A DNA stretch of 64,000 nucleotides, taken from the NCBI GenBank assembly GCA_963778675.1, contig CAVZVI010000013.1:496001-560000 (forward strand). Direction: 5' to 3'. Positions within the stretch are counted from its first letter, which is position 1, and each line of letters opens with the position of its first letter. Positions 1-10,927 of the stretch are shown here, piece after piece. This stretch comes from CAWCDJ01 sp963778675. Its GTDB lineage: Bacteria > Acidobacteriota > Terriglobia > Bryobacterales > Bryobacteraceae. The notes beneath the pieces were generated by a model. That model saw only the letters and a program-made list of their open reading frames with translations, did not search any database and had not been told where the DNA came from. The translations under genes were made by a program, and so were the position numbers.

Positions 1-158
1 GTCAGGTCGCGCCGGGCTTGTGGATTCCTAACTTTTCTCCGCGCTCTCATGTAGGATCGGAGTGTGGGCCCTGATCCGAACATGCCGGGCGCCGTTTTGC
101 GCCAACCGGCAGCCGCCCCGATTTTAGCGGAAAGGGTCCAGCGGAAGGAATTGGTTCG

Positions 159-512
159 ATGAGCTTGAAAATCGATATTCGCGAGACTGCAGATGCGACG
201 ATTCTGGATATTAGCGGCCGCATCACACTGGGTGAATCCCTGGCTGATTTGCGAGACTCCGTCCGGGAGGCGCTCGCCGGCGATCAGAAGAACATCCTGT
301 TGAATCTCGCGGGGGTCAGTTACATCGATAGTTCGGGGCTGGGCCAGTTAATTGGCAGCTATGCCACGGTCGCGAATCGAGGCGGCCAGATGAAGATATT
401 AAATCTGCAAAAGAGAGTGAACGACCTGATGCAGATCACCAAGCTTCTGACCGTTTTCGAGGCCTACACCAACGAAGAAGCAGCGCTCCGGAGTTTCGCC
501 GGAAAGAAGTAG
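159..512 (+). CDS. STAS-domain anti-sigma factor antagonist
   Basis: The 117-residue protein is a single STAS domain of the SpoIIAA/RsbV type. These bind and release anti-sigma kinases and are switched off by phosphorylation of one serine. The motif D57-S-S-G-L-G is visible, so Ser58 is the predicted phospho-acceptor, the same position as in SpoIIAA. Length is normal for a stand-alone antagonist. An AAGGAA Shine-Dalgarno sequence lies about 10 bases before the ATG. No anti-sigma kinase or sigma factor gene is adjacent; the next gene is convergent. The family assignment is firm, but the partner and target regulon cannot be read from this window. Confidence 0.9.
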   Translation: MSLKIDIRETADATILDISGRITLGESLADLRDSVREALAGDQKNILLNLAGVSYIDSSGLGQLIGSYATVANRGGQMKILNLQKRVNDLMQITKLLTVFEAYTNEEAALRSFAGKK

Positions 513-533
513 GCCGCCCCGCTCGCGGCGCGC

Positions 534-1361
534 CTATTGCACCGTGAAGGTGTACTTCCCGTCGTAGCTTTGGTTGCCGACGGCGTCTTTCACCGCCACC
601 GCGATTGTGTACTCGCCGGGGCGGATGTTCTTTTGCAGGTTCAGCGCCATCGCCGCCGGGACGTAGCGCTTGGGATAGAACGATTCGGTCTGCTCCACCG
701 CCGGCTGCGGCTGCGTGTAGAGCACCTTGCCCTCGGCGTTGATCAGGGACACCACGTAGCTCACGTCCACCTTGTTCTTCGGGCCGTATTTGTAGCCTGT
801 GATGTCGAACCGCGCCCAGACGCTGTCGCCGGGATTGTAAATCGCCTTCTCCACCGGCTGCGTGTCCTCTTCGGCCCGGTAGAAGCGGAAGTTTCGCACG
901 ACCACCGTATCGCTCGGCTCCAACCGGTATCCGCGCACCTGGAACGGCACCGCGAGCTCCGCCGATGTGTTCGCCAGCACGTCCTGCGCCTTCACGACGA
1001 TCTGGTATGTCCCGGCCGCCACCAGCGGCGGAATCACCACCTCGGTCGAGATCTTCGGCAACCATTCCTTGTCCTGCGGGGTGACCTCCACCTTCATCTC
1101 GTTCTGATACAGCTCCGTGAGCGGCACCCCCTTGGGATCGAACGCCTGGACGGAATACTTGAGGTGCATCTGCTCGTCCTCGTTCTTGGTGAACCCGCTC
1201 ACGCGGCACGAGAAATACAGCGTCTCTCCCGGAGCATGCTCGAATCCGGGCGGATCGACCGCCCCGCCATCCATCTGGCTGATGGTGGGCCTTACGATCT
1301 GGAGCGCCGGAGCGGCGCAGAGAATGGCGGGCAGCACCGCGAAAACAAACATCAGTCGCAT
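534..1361 (-). CDS. Secreted protein with Ig-like/CARDB-type beta-sandwich repeats
   Basis: The 275-residue protein begins with a hydrophobic signal peptide (MRLMFVFAVLPAILCAAP) and is predicted to be exported. The remainder is beta-rich. Repeated phrases such as 'PAGTYQIVVKAQD' and 'RPGEYTIAVAVKD' resemble tandem CARDB/NEW3-like domains; this is pattern reading, not a database match. No catalytic motif is visible. It starts 19 bases after the uvrA stop codon on the same strand, so the two are probably co-transcribed, although no functional link to DNA repair is evident. A start at the fourth codon (also Met) is possible because no strong ribosome-binding site decides between them. Confidence 0.75.
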   Translation of the reverse strand: MRLMFVFAVLPAILCAAPALQIVRPTISQMDGGAVDPPGFEHAPGETLYFSCRVSGFTKNEDEQMHLKYSVQAFDPKGVPLTELYQNEMKVEVTPQDKEWLPKISTEVVIPPLVAAGTYQIVVKAQDVLANTSAELAVPFQVRGYRLEPSDTVVVRNFRFYRAEEDTQPVEKAIYNPGDSVWARFDITGYKYGPKNKVDVSYVVSLINAEGKVLYTQPQPAVEQTESFYPKRYVPAAMALNLQKNIRPGEYTIAVAVKDAVGNQSYDGKYTFTVQ

Positions 1362-1380
1362 GGCGTGACCTACCCTTACT

Positions 1381-4185
1381 CTACGCCTGGAGCGCCGTCC
1401 GCAGGTAACGCCCGGTGTACGACGCGTCCACCCGCGCCACCGCCTCGGGCGTTCCGGCGGCCACTACCGATCCACCGCGGCCGCCGCCCTCCGGGCCCAG
1501 GTCGATCACCCAGTCCGCCGCCTGGATCACATCCAGGTTGTGCTCGATGACGACGAGGCTTCCGCCGTTTTCGATCAACCGCTGGAAGGCTCCCAGCAGC
1601 TTCGCGATGTCGTCGAAATGCAGTCCGGTGGTGGGCTCGTCGAAGATGAACAGCGTACCGGCCACGGTCGACGCCGAAAGGTAGGCCGCCAGCTTGACGC
1701 GCTGCGCTTCGCCGCCGGAAAGCGTGGTGGCCGATTGCCCCAGCCGCAGGTATCCCAGACCGACATCGTCCAGCACCTTCAGCCGGTGCACCAGTTTCGG
1801 CGTGGCGTGGAAGAACTCCATCGCCTCGCGCACCGTCAACTTCAACACTTCGTGAATATTCAGCCCGTTGTAGCGGATTTCCAGGATTCCGCTCTTGTAC
1901 CGCGTCCCCTTGCACTCCTCGCACACCAGCTCCACATCCGCCAGGAACTGCATCTCCACGGTGACGGTTCCATCGCCCTGGCAGGTCTCGCAGCGCCCGC
2001 CCGGTATATTGAAGGAGAAATGGCCGGCCGTGTATCCGCGCTTCTCCGCCTCACGCGTGGAAGCGAAGAGGGCGCGGATCAGGTCGAACGCCTTCAGATA
2101 GGTCACCGGGTTCGAGCGGGGCGTTCTCCCGATCGGCGACTGGTCCACCATCACGGTCGCGCTGATGCGCTCGGCGCCCTCGACCCGCTTGCAGGCGAAC
2201 TTCGGCCCGGCGGTCTCGAGGGCCTCGGCGGCGTTGTCGAACTCCGGATCGTGGTCGGATTGCCGCGCCTTGTGCGCCGCTTCGAGCGACCGGAACACCA
2301 CGTCGTGCACCAGCGTCGATTTGCCCGACCCCGAAACCCCGGTCACCGCCACCATCATCCCGAGCGGGATCTCCACGTCGATGCCTTTCAGGTTGTGCAC
2401 CCGCGCCCCGAGGAAGCGCAGCACGCGCTTGGGGTCCACCGGCCGGCGCGCCTGGGGCTTGGAAACCTTCAGTTCGCCGCGCAGGTAGCGCGCCGTGAGC
2501 GACCCTGTTCCGTCGGCCAGGAGTTTCTCGAGCGGCCCCTCGAAGACCACGCTGCCGCCGTGCTCGCCGGCGCCGGGACCGAGGTCGAGAATATGGTCCG
2601 CCGAGCGCATCACCTCGGGGTCGTGCTCCACCACGACGATGGTGTTTCCCAGGCCGCGCAGCTCTTCGAGGATCCGGATCAGGCGGCCGGTATCGCGGCT
2701 GTGGAGCCCGATCGAGGGTTCGTCGAGCACGTAGCACGCCCCCACCAGCCGCGAGCCGAGCGAGGTCGCGAGCTGGATGCGCTGCGCCTCGCCGCCCGAA
2801 AGCGTGGCCGACAGGCGGTCGAGGGTCAGGTAGTCGAGCCCCACGTCGTTCAGAAACTTGAGCCGCTGCCGGATCTCGATCAGGATCTTGTCGGCGATCG
2901 CGCTCTCTTCCGGACTCAGCTCGAGCAGGTTGAAGAATTCCTGCGCCTCGGCGATGTTCATGCGCGCGATCTCGCCCAGGTTCTTTCCGCCGACCCGCAC
3001 GTAGAGCGCCTCTTTGCGCAGGCGAGCCCCGCGGCACTCGGGGCAGAGGGCATACCCGCGGTAGCGGCTCAGGAAGACCCGCACGTGCAGCTTATACTTC
3101 TTGGTTTCCAGGTGGTCGAAGAACCGCCGGATGAAGTCGAACACCATTTCGCGCCCGGCTTCGGCGAGGTCGCAGAACGGCGTGGTGAGCCGCACTTCCC
3201 CCTTGGCGTGCTTCTTGAAATTCCCCAGCCACGAGCGGTATTTCGGCTTGGTCCACGGCTCCACGGCGCCGTCTTCGAGCGACAGCGTTTTATCGGGGAT
3301 CACGCGGTCCATGTCGAAGTCGATGGTGTTGCCGAAGCCCTGGCAGCGCGGGCAGGCTCCCGCGGGCGAATTGAAGCTGAACATGACGGGCTCGGGCTGG
3401 GCGAACTCCACGCCGCAGGTCTTGCACTGGAACTTTTCGTTGAACCGCAGGCGCTCGCCGCCGGAGGCACTCTCGAAGATCACCTCGCCCACCTCGCGGA
3501 AGCAGATTTCGATGGTGTCCACGAGCCTCTGGTGCAGGTCCGGCCCGATGGCGATGCGATCGACGAGCACGAACAGCGGCTTGGCGAAGTCGATATCGAG
3601 CAGCGATTCCGGCGTCGAGAACTCGAACAGCCGGCCGCCCTGAAACAGCCGGTTGAACCCTTTCTTGCGCAGCTCGAACAGATGATCGCGGAGCGCCGCC
3701 GGACCGTGCCCGGGCGCCGTGGCCGGAAACAGGGCGTACCAGCGCGAGCCGGCGGGCAACTCCATCAGCCGCGCGGCGACTTCGTCCACTGTATCTTTGC
3801 GTACCCGCGTCCCGCACTTGGGGCAAAAGGTCTGCCCCACACGCGCGTACAGCAACCGCAGGAAGTCGTAGCACTCGGTGGAGGTGGCGACGGTCGAGCG
3901 CGGGTTGCGGCTGGTGTTCTTCTGGCGGATGGCGACCGCGGGCGCGATGCCATCAATCTCATCCACCTCCGGCTTTTCCATGCGCTCCAGAAACTGGCGC
4001 GCATAGGCGGAGAGCGACTCCACGTACCGCCGCTGCCCCTCGGCGTAGATCGTGTCGAAAGCCAGCGACGACTTCCCGGACCCCGACACGCCCGTGATCA
4101 CGGTGAGGCGATTGTGGGGAATAGAAAGCGAAATGTCCTTCAAGTTGTGGACCCGCGCGCCACGAATCCGAATGTAGTCTTGCAC
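1381..4185 (-). CDS. uvrA: UvrABC excision nuclease subunit A
   Basis: UvrA is the damage-sensing ATPase of nucleotide excision repair and loads UvrB at lesions. The 934-residue protein has the full family architecture. The first Walker A (GVSGSGKS, residues 32-39) is followed by a zinc module with CKTC and CPRC pairs and the signature LSGGEAQRIQLA. The second half has Walker A GVSGSGKST near residue 615, the C-terminal zinc module (CETC and CEEC) and signature LSGGEAQRVKLA. Length is typical. The start is GTG with a TCCT-rich upstream region and no strong Shine-Dalgarno. It is transcribed divergently from the large operon at 4386 and appears complete. Confidence 0.98.
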   Translation of the reverse strand: MQDYIRIRGARVHNLKDISLSIPHNRLTVITGVSGSGKSSLAFDTIYAEGQRRYVESLSAYARQFLERMEKPEVDEIDGIAPAVAIRQKNTSRNPRSTVATSTECYDFLRLLYARVGQTFCPKCGTRVRKDTVDEVAARLMELPAGSRWYALFPATAPGHGPAALRDHLFELRKKGFNRLFQGGRLFEFSTPESLLDIDFAKPLFVLVDRIAIGPDLHQRLVDTIEICFREVGEVIFESASGGERLRFNEKFQCKTCGVEFAQPEPVMFSFNSPAGACPRCQGFGNTIDFDMDRVIPDKTLSLEDGAVEPWTKPKYRSWLGNFKKHAKGEVRLTTPFCDLAEAGREMVFDFIRRFFDHLETKKYKLHVRVFLSRYRGYALCPECRGARLRKEALYVRVGGKNLGEIARMNIAEAQEFFNLLELSPEESAIADKILIEIRQRLKFLNDVGLDYLTLDRLSATLSGGEAQRIQLATSLGSRLVGACYVLDEPSIGLHSRDTGRLIRILEELRGLGNTIVVVEHDPEVMRSADHILDLGPGAGEHGGSVVFEGPLEKLLADGTGSLTARYLRGELKVSKPQARRPVDPKRVLRFLGARVHNLKGIDVEIPLGMMVAVTGVSGSGKSTLVHDVVFRSLEAAHKARQSDHDPEFDNAAEALETAGPKFACKRVEGAERISATVMVDQSPIGRTPRSNPVTYLKAFDLIRALFASTREAEKRGYTAGHFSFNIPGGRCETCQGDGTVTVEMQFLADVELVCEECKGTRYKSGILEIRYNGLNIHEVLKLTVREAMEFFHATPKLVHRLKVLDDVGLGYLRLGQSATTLSGGEAQRVKLAAYLSASTVAGTLFIFDEPTTGLHFDDIAKLLGAFQRLIENGGSLVVIEHNLDVIQAADWVIDLGPEGGGRGGSVVAAGTPEAVARVDASYTGRYLRTALQA

Positions 4186-4385
4186 AGGAGTTTGCAGTAG
4201 GGTCGGGGCAAGCCCGGCTTCCTTCAGTATACTTCGCGGCCCGCCGTGTTATCCTTTCCACATACGAGGGCTTCGTTGAAATGCGCCCGTCTGTTGAAGT
4301 TCCCCGCGATTTGGGACCGCCTGTAACTCCGAACCGCTCGAGCCACGTCCCTATACACATCGCTCGGTGTCTTTAAGTGGATTTC

Positions 4386-6636
4386 ATGTTTGAACTCCTC
4401 TTCAAATACCCGGCCAGCATTTTTCATAAGGGTCAATTCGTCTTCCTGACGCCCTGGCCGCTGTGGGTGCTGGGCCTCGCCATTCTCGCCGCCGCCGGCC
4501 TGCTGTTCTGGCACGTGCACCGCAACCACGGCATGCTCAGCGGCTTGCGACCCGTGGCCATCTGGTTGCTTGAGACCGGCATGGTCGCACTCATCCTGTT
4601 CCTGCTGTGGCACCCGGCGTTGAGCGTCGCCACACTGAGGCCCCAGCAGAACGTGGTGGCGGTCCTGGTGGACGATTCCCGGAGCATGTCGATTGCCGAC
4701 TCCTCCGGCACCCGGGAAGCCGCCGCGAAGGCCGTACTCGACGGCGGCCTGCTGAAATCGCTCGGAGACAAGTTTCAGGTCCGGCTTTACAAGTTCGGCA
4801 AGGAGCCGGAGCGCATTCAGAAGACTTCGGAACTGGCAGCCACCGCGCCGGCCTCGCGCATCGGCGACACGCTCGAGCGAGTGCTCGCGGAATCCACGTC
4901 GCTGCCGCTCGGCGCGATCGTTCTGCTGAGCGACGGCGCCGATAACACAGGGGGCATCGACCAGCAGACCATCGCCGGCATCCGCCGCCAGCGCATCCCG
5001 GTTCACACGATCGGTTTCGGCCGCGAGCATCCCGACAGAGACGTGGAAATGATGGACGCCATTGTGCCCGCGCGGGCCCTGCCGCAGTCGAAGCTGAATG
5101 CGGTCGTGAGCATGCAGAGCTATGGAGTCTCCGGGAGCAAAGCCCACCTCACCGTGCGCAGCGACGGAAAGATTCTCGCTTCGCAGGAGATCACCCTCAA
5201 GGGCGACGGCCAGATCCAGAGCGAAACCCTGGTGTTCAACTGCGGCGAAGCCGGACCGAAGACGCTGGAAATCGGGGTCGATCCCGTCTCCGGCGAGGAG
5301 AACACCCGGAACAACACGCTGAGCCGGCTGGTGAATGTGGAATCGCGCAACCCGCGCATTCTCTACTTCGAAGGCGAGCCGCGATGGGAATACAAATTTA
5401 TCCGCCGCGCGCTCGACGACTTCCCCAACGTCGAGCTTGCCAGCATGCTGCGCACGACCGAGAACAAGCTCTACCGGCAGGGCTTCCACAACGAGCATGA
5501 GCTGGAAGACGGCTTTCCCTCGAAGGCCGAAGACCTGTTCCAGTTCCAGGGCCTGATTATGGGCAGCGTGGAGGCCAATTACTTCACGCCCACGCAGCAG
5601 CAACTGATCCACGATTTCGTGGACCGGCGCGGCGGCGGCCTGCTGTTCACGGGCGGCCGGGCGTCGCTTTCCGACGGCGGCTACCAGAATTCGCCTCTCG
5701 CGGACCTGGTCCCGACCGCGCTACCCGAAGGCAAGGGGACATTTCACCGCGACTTCACGGGCGAGGTCCTGACCCAGGAAGGCGCGCAGAGCGTGATCAC
5801 CCGGCTGGACGACGACCCGGTACGAAACGCCGAGCGCTGGAAGCGGATGCCGCAGATGGCGAACTACCAGGAAGTCGGCGCACCCAAGCCGGGAGCCACC
5901 GTGCTGCTGGAATCCACGCCCGCGGGCAAGCCCCGGTTCCCGCTGCTGGTCACCGAGAACTACGGCCGCGGCCGCACGATGCTGTTCGCCACGGAAGGAA
6001 GCTGGCGCTGGAAGATGTGGCTCGACCACGCCGATAAGACCCATGCCACGTTCTGGCAACAGATCTTTCGATACCTCGTCACCGACACGCCCGGCCAGGT
6101 GACGGCAACCACGCCGCGCCAGGTGCTCGCGGACGAGACGCGCGTGCCCATCCGGGTTCAGGTGCGCGACAAGCAGTTCAAACCGGTGACCAACGCCAAG
6201 GTGCAGGCCCGCTTCCTCGGTCCGGACGGCACTACCGCCACGATGGAACTGGCGCCGGTGCCGCTCGAGGAAGGCGTTTACGGCGGCGAATGGACCGCCG
6301 AAAAGCCGGGGTCGTACGTGGCCGAAATCATCGCCGGCCGCGAGCAGGAAGAGATCGGCCGCGACGTGCTGGCCTTCCGCCGCGAGGACGGCGTCGCCGA
6401 GAGTTTCCACACATCGCAGAACCGCGAGCTATTGGAAAAGCTCTCGCAACAGACCGGCGGCCGGTACTACACCCCCGCTCAAGCGTCCAAACTGTCGGAT
6501 GAGATTTCGTACTCCGAGGCCGGCATCACGACGCGCGAGACCCGGGACCTGTGGGATATGCCGATCCTGTTCCTGCTGGCCTTGTGCATCCGCGGCGGCC
6601 GAATGGCTGCTGCGCAGGAAGTGGGGGGTAGTATGA
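4386..6636 (+). CDS. vWA-domain membrane protein, GATase-like (apparent frameshift near 6600)
   Basis: The protein resembles the vWA/glutamine-amidotransferase-like membrane proteins of MoxR/Bat operons. Two membrane segments lie near residues 24-43 and 58-78. A von Willebrand factor A domain follows (about residues 90-200) with a MIDAS-like D-x-S-x-S (VDDSRSMS) and LLSDGADN. Next comes a GATase-like region beginning ILYFEGEPRWEYKF. As written, the frame runs without a stop into the next gene (nominal end 7592). One extra C at about 6598-6600 is the likely cause. Removing it gives the C-terminus EWLLRRKWGVV and a TGA at 6634-6636 that overlaps the next ATG, about 750 residues in all. A GTG at 4377 is an alternative start; no strong Shine-Dalgarno decides. 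Confidence 0.8.
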
Positions 6637-7592
6637 GGGCGCTGCGCTTTTTCGGCCTGCCCGCTCCCTTACGGTCGCGGCTCTGTGTCCTCGGCGTTCT
6701 CTGCGCCCTGTCGGCCAACGCGACCACGTACTACGTGACCATTTCCGGGCTAGGCGGCGAGCCGGACTACGATCAGCGCTTCAAGATGTGGACCGAGGAT
6801 ATCGATTCCAGCCTGAAGAAGGCGGGCGGCGATTCCAACGTTACCACCCTCGAAGCGCCTACGCGCGACCAGATCCGCACCCGCATGAACGCCCTCGCCA
6901 AGGAAACGAAGCCGACGGATGCGTTCGTCCTGATGCTGGTGGGCCACGGCACTTACGACGGCGTCGATTACAAGTTCAACATCCCCGGCCCCGATCTGAG
7001 CGGCACCGAGCTCGGCGCGATGCTCGACCGCATCCCCGCCACCCGGCAACTGGTGGTCAACATGACCAGCGCCAGCGGCGGATCGATCGACTTTTTGCGC
7101 AAGCCGGGCCGCATCGTCATCACCGCTACCAAGACCGGGTCGGAGAAGAACGCCACGGTCTTTGCCCGCTATTGGGCCGATGCCCTTCGCGACCCCGCCG
7201 CGGATGCCGATAAGAACGAGACCGTTTCCGCGCTCGAAGCGTTCCATTTCGCGGAACGCAAGACCAGCGAGTTCTTCGACACACAGAAGCGCCTGGCTAC
7301 CGAGCATTCCGTCCTGGAAGACACCGGCAAGGGCGAAGGCGAGCGCAATCCCGGCGCCGATAACGGCGAGGGCAAGCTGGCCGCCGCGTTCCCGGTGATC
7401 CGCCTCGGGGCCAATGCCGCCGCCGCGCGCGATCCCGCCAAGCGTCCCCTGCTCGAACAGAAAGAGCAGCTCGAAGAGGCCATCGACCGCCTCAAATACG
7501 ACAAGGCCGCGTTGCCGGCCGAAGTCTATAAGAAGCAGCTCATGCAGCTTCTGCTGCAGCTCGCCAGGGTACAGGAGGCGATCGACAAGTGA
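6633..7592 (+). CDS. Secreted caspase/C13-like protein with catalytic cysteine replaced
   Basis: The 319-residue protein has a signal peptide (residues about 14-30) followed by a caspase-fold-like domain. The conserved histidine motif LMLVGHG is present (His105). Where active members have a cysteine about 40 residues later (Cys-x-Ser-Gly), this one reads N-M-T-S-A-S-G-G (143-150), with no cysteine. It is therefore predicted to be a non-catalytic, possibly substrate-binding pseudo-protease. The C-terminus is charged and helical with coiled-coil character (LLEQKEQLEEAIDRL). Its ATG overlaps the corrected stop of the upstream gene by four bases (ATGA), and its own stop overlaps the next start (GTGA). 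The fold assignment is from motifs only. Confidence 0.7.
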   Translation: MRALRFFGLPAPLRSRLCVLGVLCALSANATTYYVTISGLGGEPDYDQRFKMWTEDIDSSLKKAGGDSNVTTLEAPTRDQIRTRMNALAKETKPTDAFVLMLVGHGTYDGVDYKFNIPGPDLSGTELGAMLDRIPATRQLVVNMTSASGGSIDFLRKPGRIVITATKTGSEKNATVFARYWADALRDPAADADKNETVSALEAFHFAERKTSEFFDTQKRLATEHSVLEDTGKGEGERNPGADNGEGKLAAAFPVIRLGANAAAARDPAKRPLLEQKEQLEEAIDRLKYDKAALPAEVYKKQLMQLLLQLARVQEAIDK

Positions 7593-9707
7593 GCCGGCTC
7601 CATCCCTTTGCGAAGCTCGGCGCCGCCGGGCTAGCCGTCGTATTCGCCGTTTCGGCTCAGACGCTCGAGCAGGCGGAGGCGCTGTGGAAGGCCCACCGGT
7701 ATGTCGATTCCAACGAAGTCTTCAAGCAATTAGTCGCGAACAATCCGAAGAACGCGGAGTACAAGGTCCGCTGGGGCCGCCTGTTTCTCGACCGCGGCCA
7801 GTCCGAGCGACGCCGCCGGCCTGTTCAACGAAGCCCTCGCCGTGCGGAAGGACGATCCCGGCGCTTTGCTCGGCCTGGCGCTGATCGCCGCCGATTCCTT
7901 CGAGAACCGCGCCGCCGTACTCGCGCGCAAGGCTTTGGAAGGCGATCCCAAGCTGCTCGAAGCCCAGGAACTGCTGGCGCAGTTCGCGCTGGAGGATAAC
8001 GACAACGCCAAGGCCGCCGAAGAGGCCAGGAAGGCGCTCGCCATCGACCCGAACTCGGTGGGCGGCAAAGCGATTCTCGCTTCCATCGACTGGCTCGCCG
8101 ATAAGAAGGAAACGCCCTGGGACCCGCACGATGCGCGCGGCTACGAGATTGCGGGCCGCTTCATGACCCTCAACCGCCGCTACGAGGAGGGCATCGCATA
8201 CTATCGCAAGGCCATCGAGCTGGACCCTTACCTGGATAGCGCGCGCTCGCAACTGGGCATCAACCTGATGCGCCTGGGCCAGAACGAAGAAGCCTACAAG
8301 CTGCTGGAAACCTGCTTCAACAACGGCTTCCGTGATCCGGCCACCAAGAACTCCCTGAAGTTGATGGATACCTACAAGAACTTCATCACCTTCACCACGC
8401 CCACCACCATCCTCAAACTGAATAAGACCGAAGCCAACCTCCTGCATCCCTACTTCGAATCGGAGATGCAGCGCGCCATCGCCACCTACCAGGATAAGTA
8501 CCGGATCAAGCTGGAGCACCCGGTGCAGGTCGAGGTCTATCCCAACCACGAAGATTTCGCCGTGCGCACTCTCGGGATGCCGGGCCTCGGCGCTCTGGGC
8601 GTGACCTTCGGCTACGCCATCGCCATGGACAGCCCCTCCGGCCGCAAGCCCGGCAGCTTCCACTGGGACTCCACGCTCTGGCACGAGATGAGCCACGTGT
8701 TCACCCTCACCATGACCAACCACCGGGTGCCGCGCTGGTTCACCGAGGGCCTGGCCGTGCACGAAGAGACGGCCGCCTCTCCCGAGTGGGGAGACCGCCT
8801 GGGCCCCGACGAGATCACCGCCATCCGGGAGAAGAAGCTGCTGCCGGTGGCCGAGCTCGACCGCGGGTTTATCCATCCGGTGACGCCGGGCCAGGTCGTG
8901 ATCAGTTATTTCCAGGCGGGCAAAATCTGCGACTACATCACCGAGAAGTACGGATGGGACACCATCCTCGCCATGTTGAAGGATTTCGGCAACAACGACG
9001 ATACCCCCACGGTGATCCGCAAAGAGCTGAAGATCGAGCCCGAGGAGTTCGATAGACAGTTTCTGGCGCATCTCGACGCCGAGACGCAAAACGTGGTCGC
9101 GCACTTCGACGAATGGAAGAAGCAGATGAAGGACGTGGTCGAGATGTCGCTCAAGAAGGATTGGGACGGCGTGATCAAGCAGGGCTCGGCCATCCGCGAT
9201 TACTTCCCGGATTACGTCGAAGAGCACAGCGTCTACGAGATGCTGGCGCAGGCCTACATTGCGAAGGGCGACAAGCCCGCCGCCACGGCGCAGCTCGAAG
9301 CCTATGTTAAAGAGGGCGGCCGCAATCCCGATGCGATCAAAGAGGCCGCCAAGCTGCTCGAAGGCGCCGGCAACAAGAAGGAAGCCGCGGCCGTGCTCGA
9401 CCGCCTCAATTACATTTACCCGATGGACAACGAAGCGCACCAGGAGCTTGGCTCGCTGTGGCTCGACCAGGGCAACATCAAGGGGGCGATCCGCGAGTTT
9501 GCGGCGGTGGTGGCGCACCAGCCCCTCGATCCGGCACGCGCCCATTACGACCTGGCGCGGGCTTATCATCTCAGCCACAACGACGCCAAGGCGCAGGACG
9601 AATTACTGGCGGCCCTCGAGACCGCTCCCGGGTACCGGCAGGCCCAGAAATTGCTGCTGGAGCTGAACGCGGAGAGTGGAACTCCGCCCGAGACTGTCAA
9701 GAAATAG
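7589..9707 (+). CDS. Secreted TPR protein with HExxH metallopeptidase motif (apparent frameshift near 7803)
   Basis: The product is about 705 residues once one extra base near 7803 is removed. The first 70 or so residues are in one frame (signal peptide LGAAGLAVVFAVSAQ, then TPR-like sequence to FLDRGQ). The rest continues in the +1 frame as PSDAAGLFNEALAV. The middle contains LWHEMSHVF followed about 17 residues later by FTEGLAVHEE. That is an HExxH zinc motif with a downstream glutamate, as in peptidase MA/gluzincin proteins. TPR repeats flank it on both sides. The GTG start overlaps the stop of the upstream gene (GTGA). Predicted periplasmic protease or scaffold of this operon; the zinc ligands look intact, so activity is plausible. 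Confidence 0.75.
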
Positions 9708-9720
9708 GAATGGAATCCGC

Positions 9721-10746
<1,026 letters not shown>

Positions 10747-10792
10747 GGAAGCTTTCGATTCACCGCGGAGACGCGGAGTTTTTAAGGAAAAC

Positions 10793-10927
10793 GTGGCCTT
10801 AGAGTCAAAATCCGAGAGTACACTCGATCGGCTCACCGATCTGATCATTGGTGCTGCAATTGAGGTCCATCGCCACACCGGCCCCCTCACGCCGGACTCG
10901 GCGGTGGAAAAGTGGGCGGTGAAATGA
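10793..10927 (+). pseudogene. 5' remnant of a GxxExxY-family gene
   Basis: Reading from a GTG at 10793, a 44-codon frame encodes LTDLIIGAAIEVHRHTGP, close to the conserved N-terminus of GxxExxY proteins, where the sequence usually continues G-L-L-E-S-x-Y-E. Here the match ends right after HTGP, where LLES would follow, and runs into unrelated codons. The TGA overlaps the start of the next gene. The upstream tract 10759-10792 (CACCGCGGAGACGCGGAG) resembles the leader often seen before intact GxxExxY genes. The whole remnant sits between the MoxR gene and its DUF58 partner, which are normally adjacent. I infer decay or partial deletion of an inserted gene. It is not expected to be functional. 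Confidence 0.6.

Noticed and set aside
1540..4200. Plus-strand 886-codon frame opposite uvrA
   Set aside because: uvrA is complete on the other strand with all signatures.
4377..7592. Natural fusion of the vWA protein and the caspase-like protein
   Set aside because: A single extra base explains it, and correcting it restores the stop/start overlap used throughout the operon.
7722..9578. Minus-strand 618-codon frame opposite the TPR gene
   Set aside because: Shadow frame; the plus strand carries the TPR repeats and HExxH motif.
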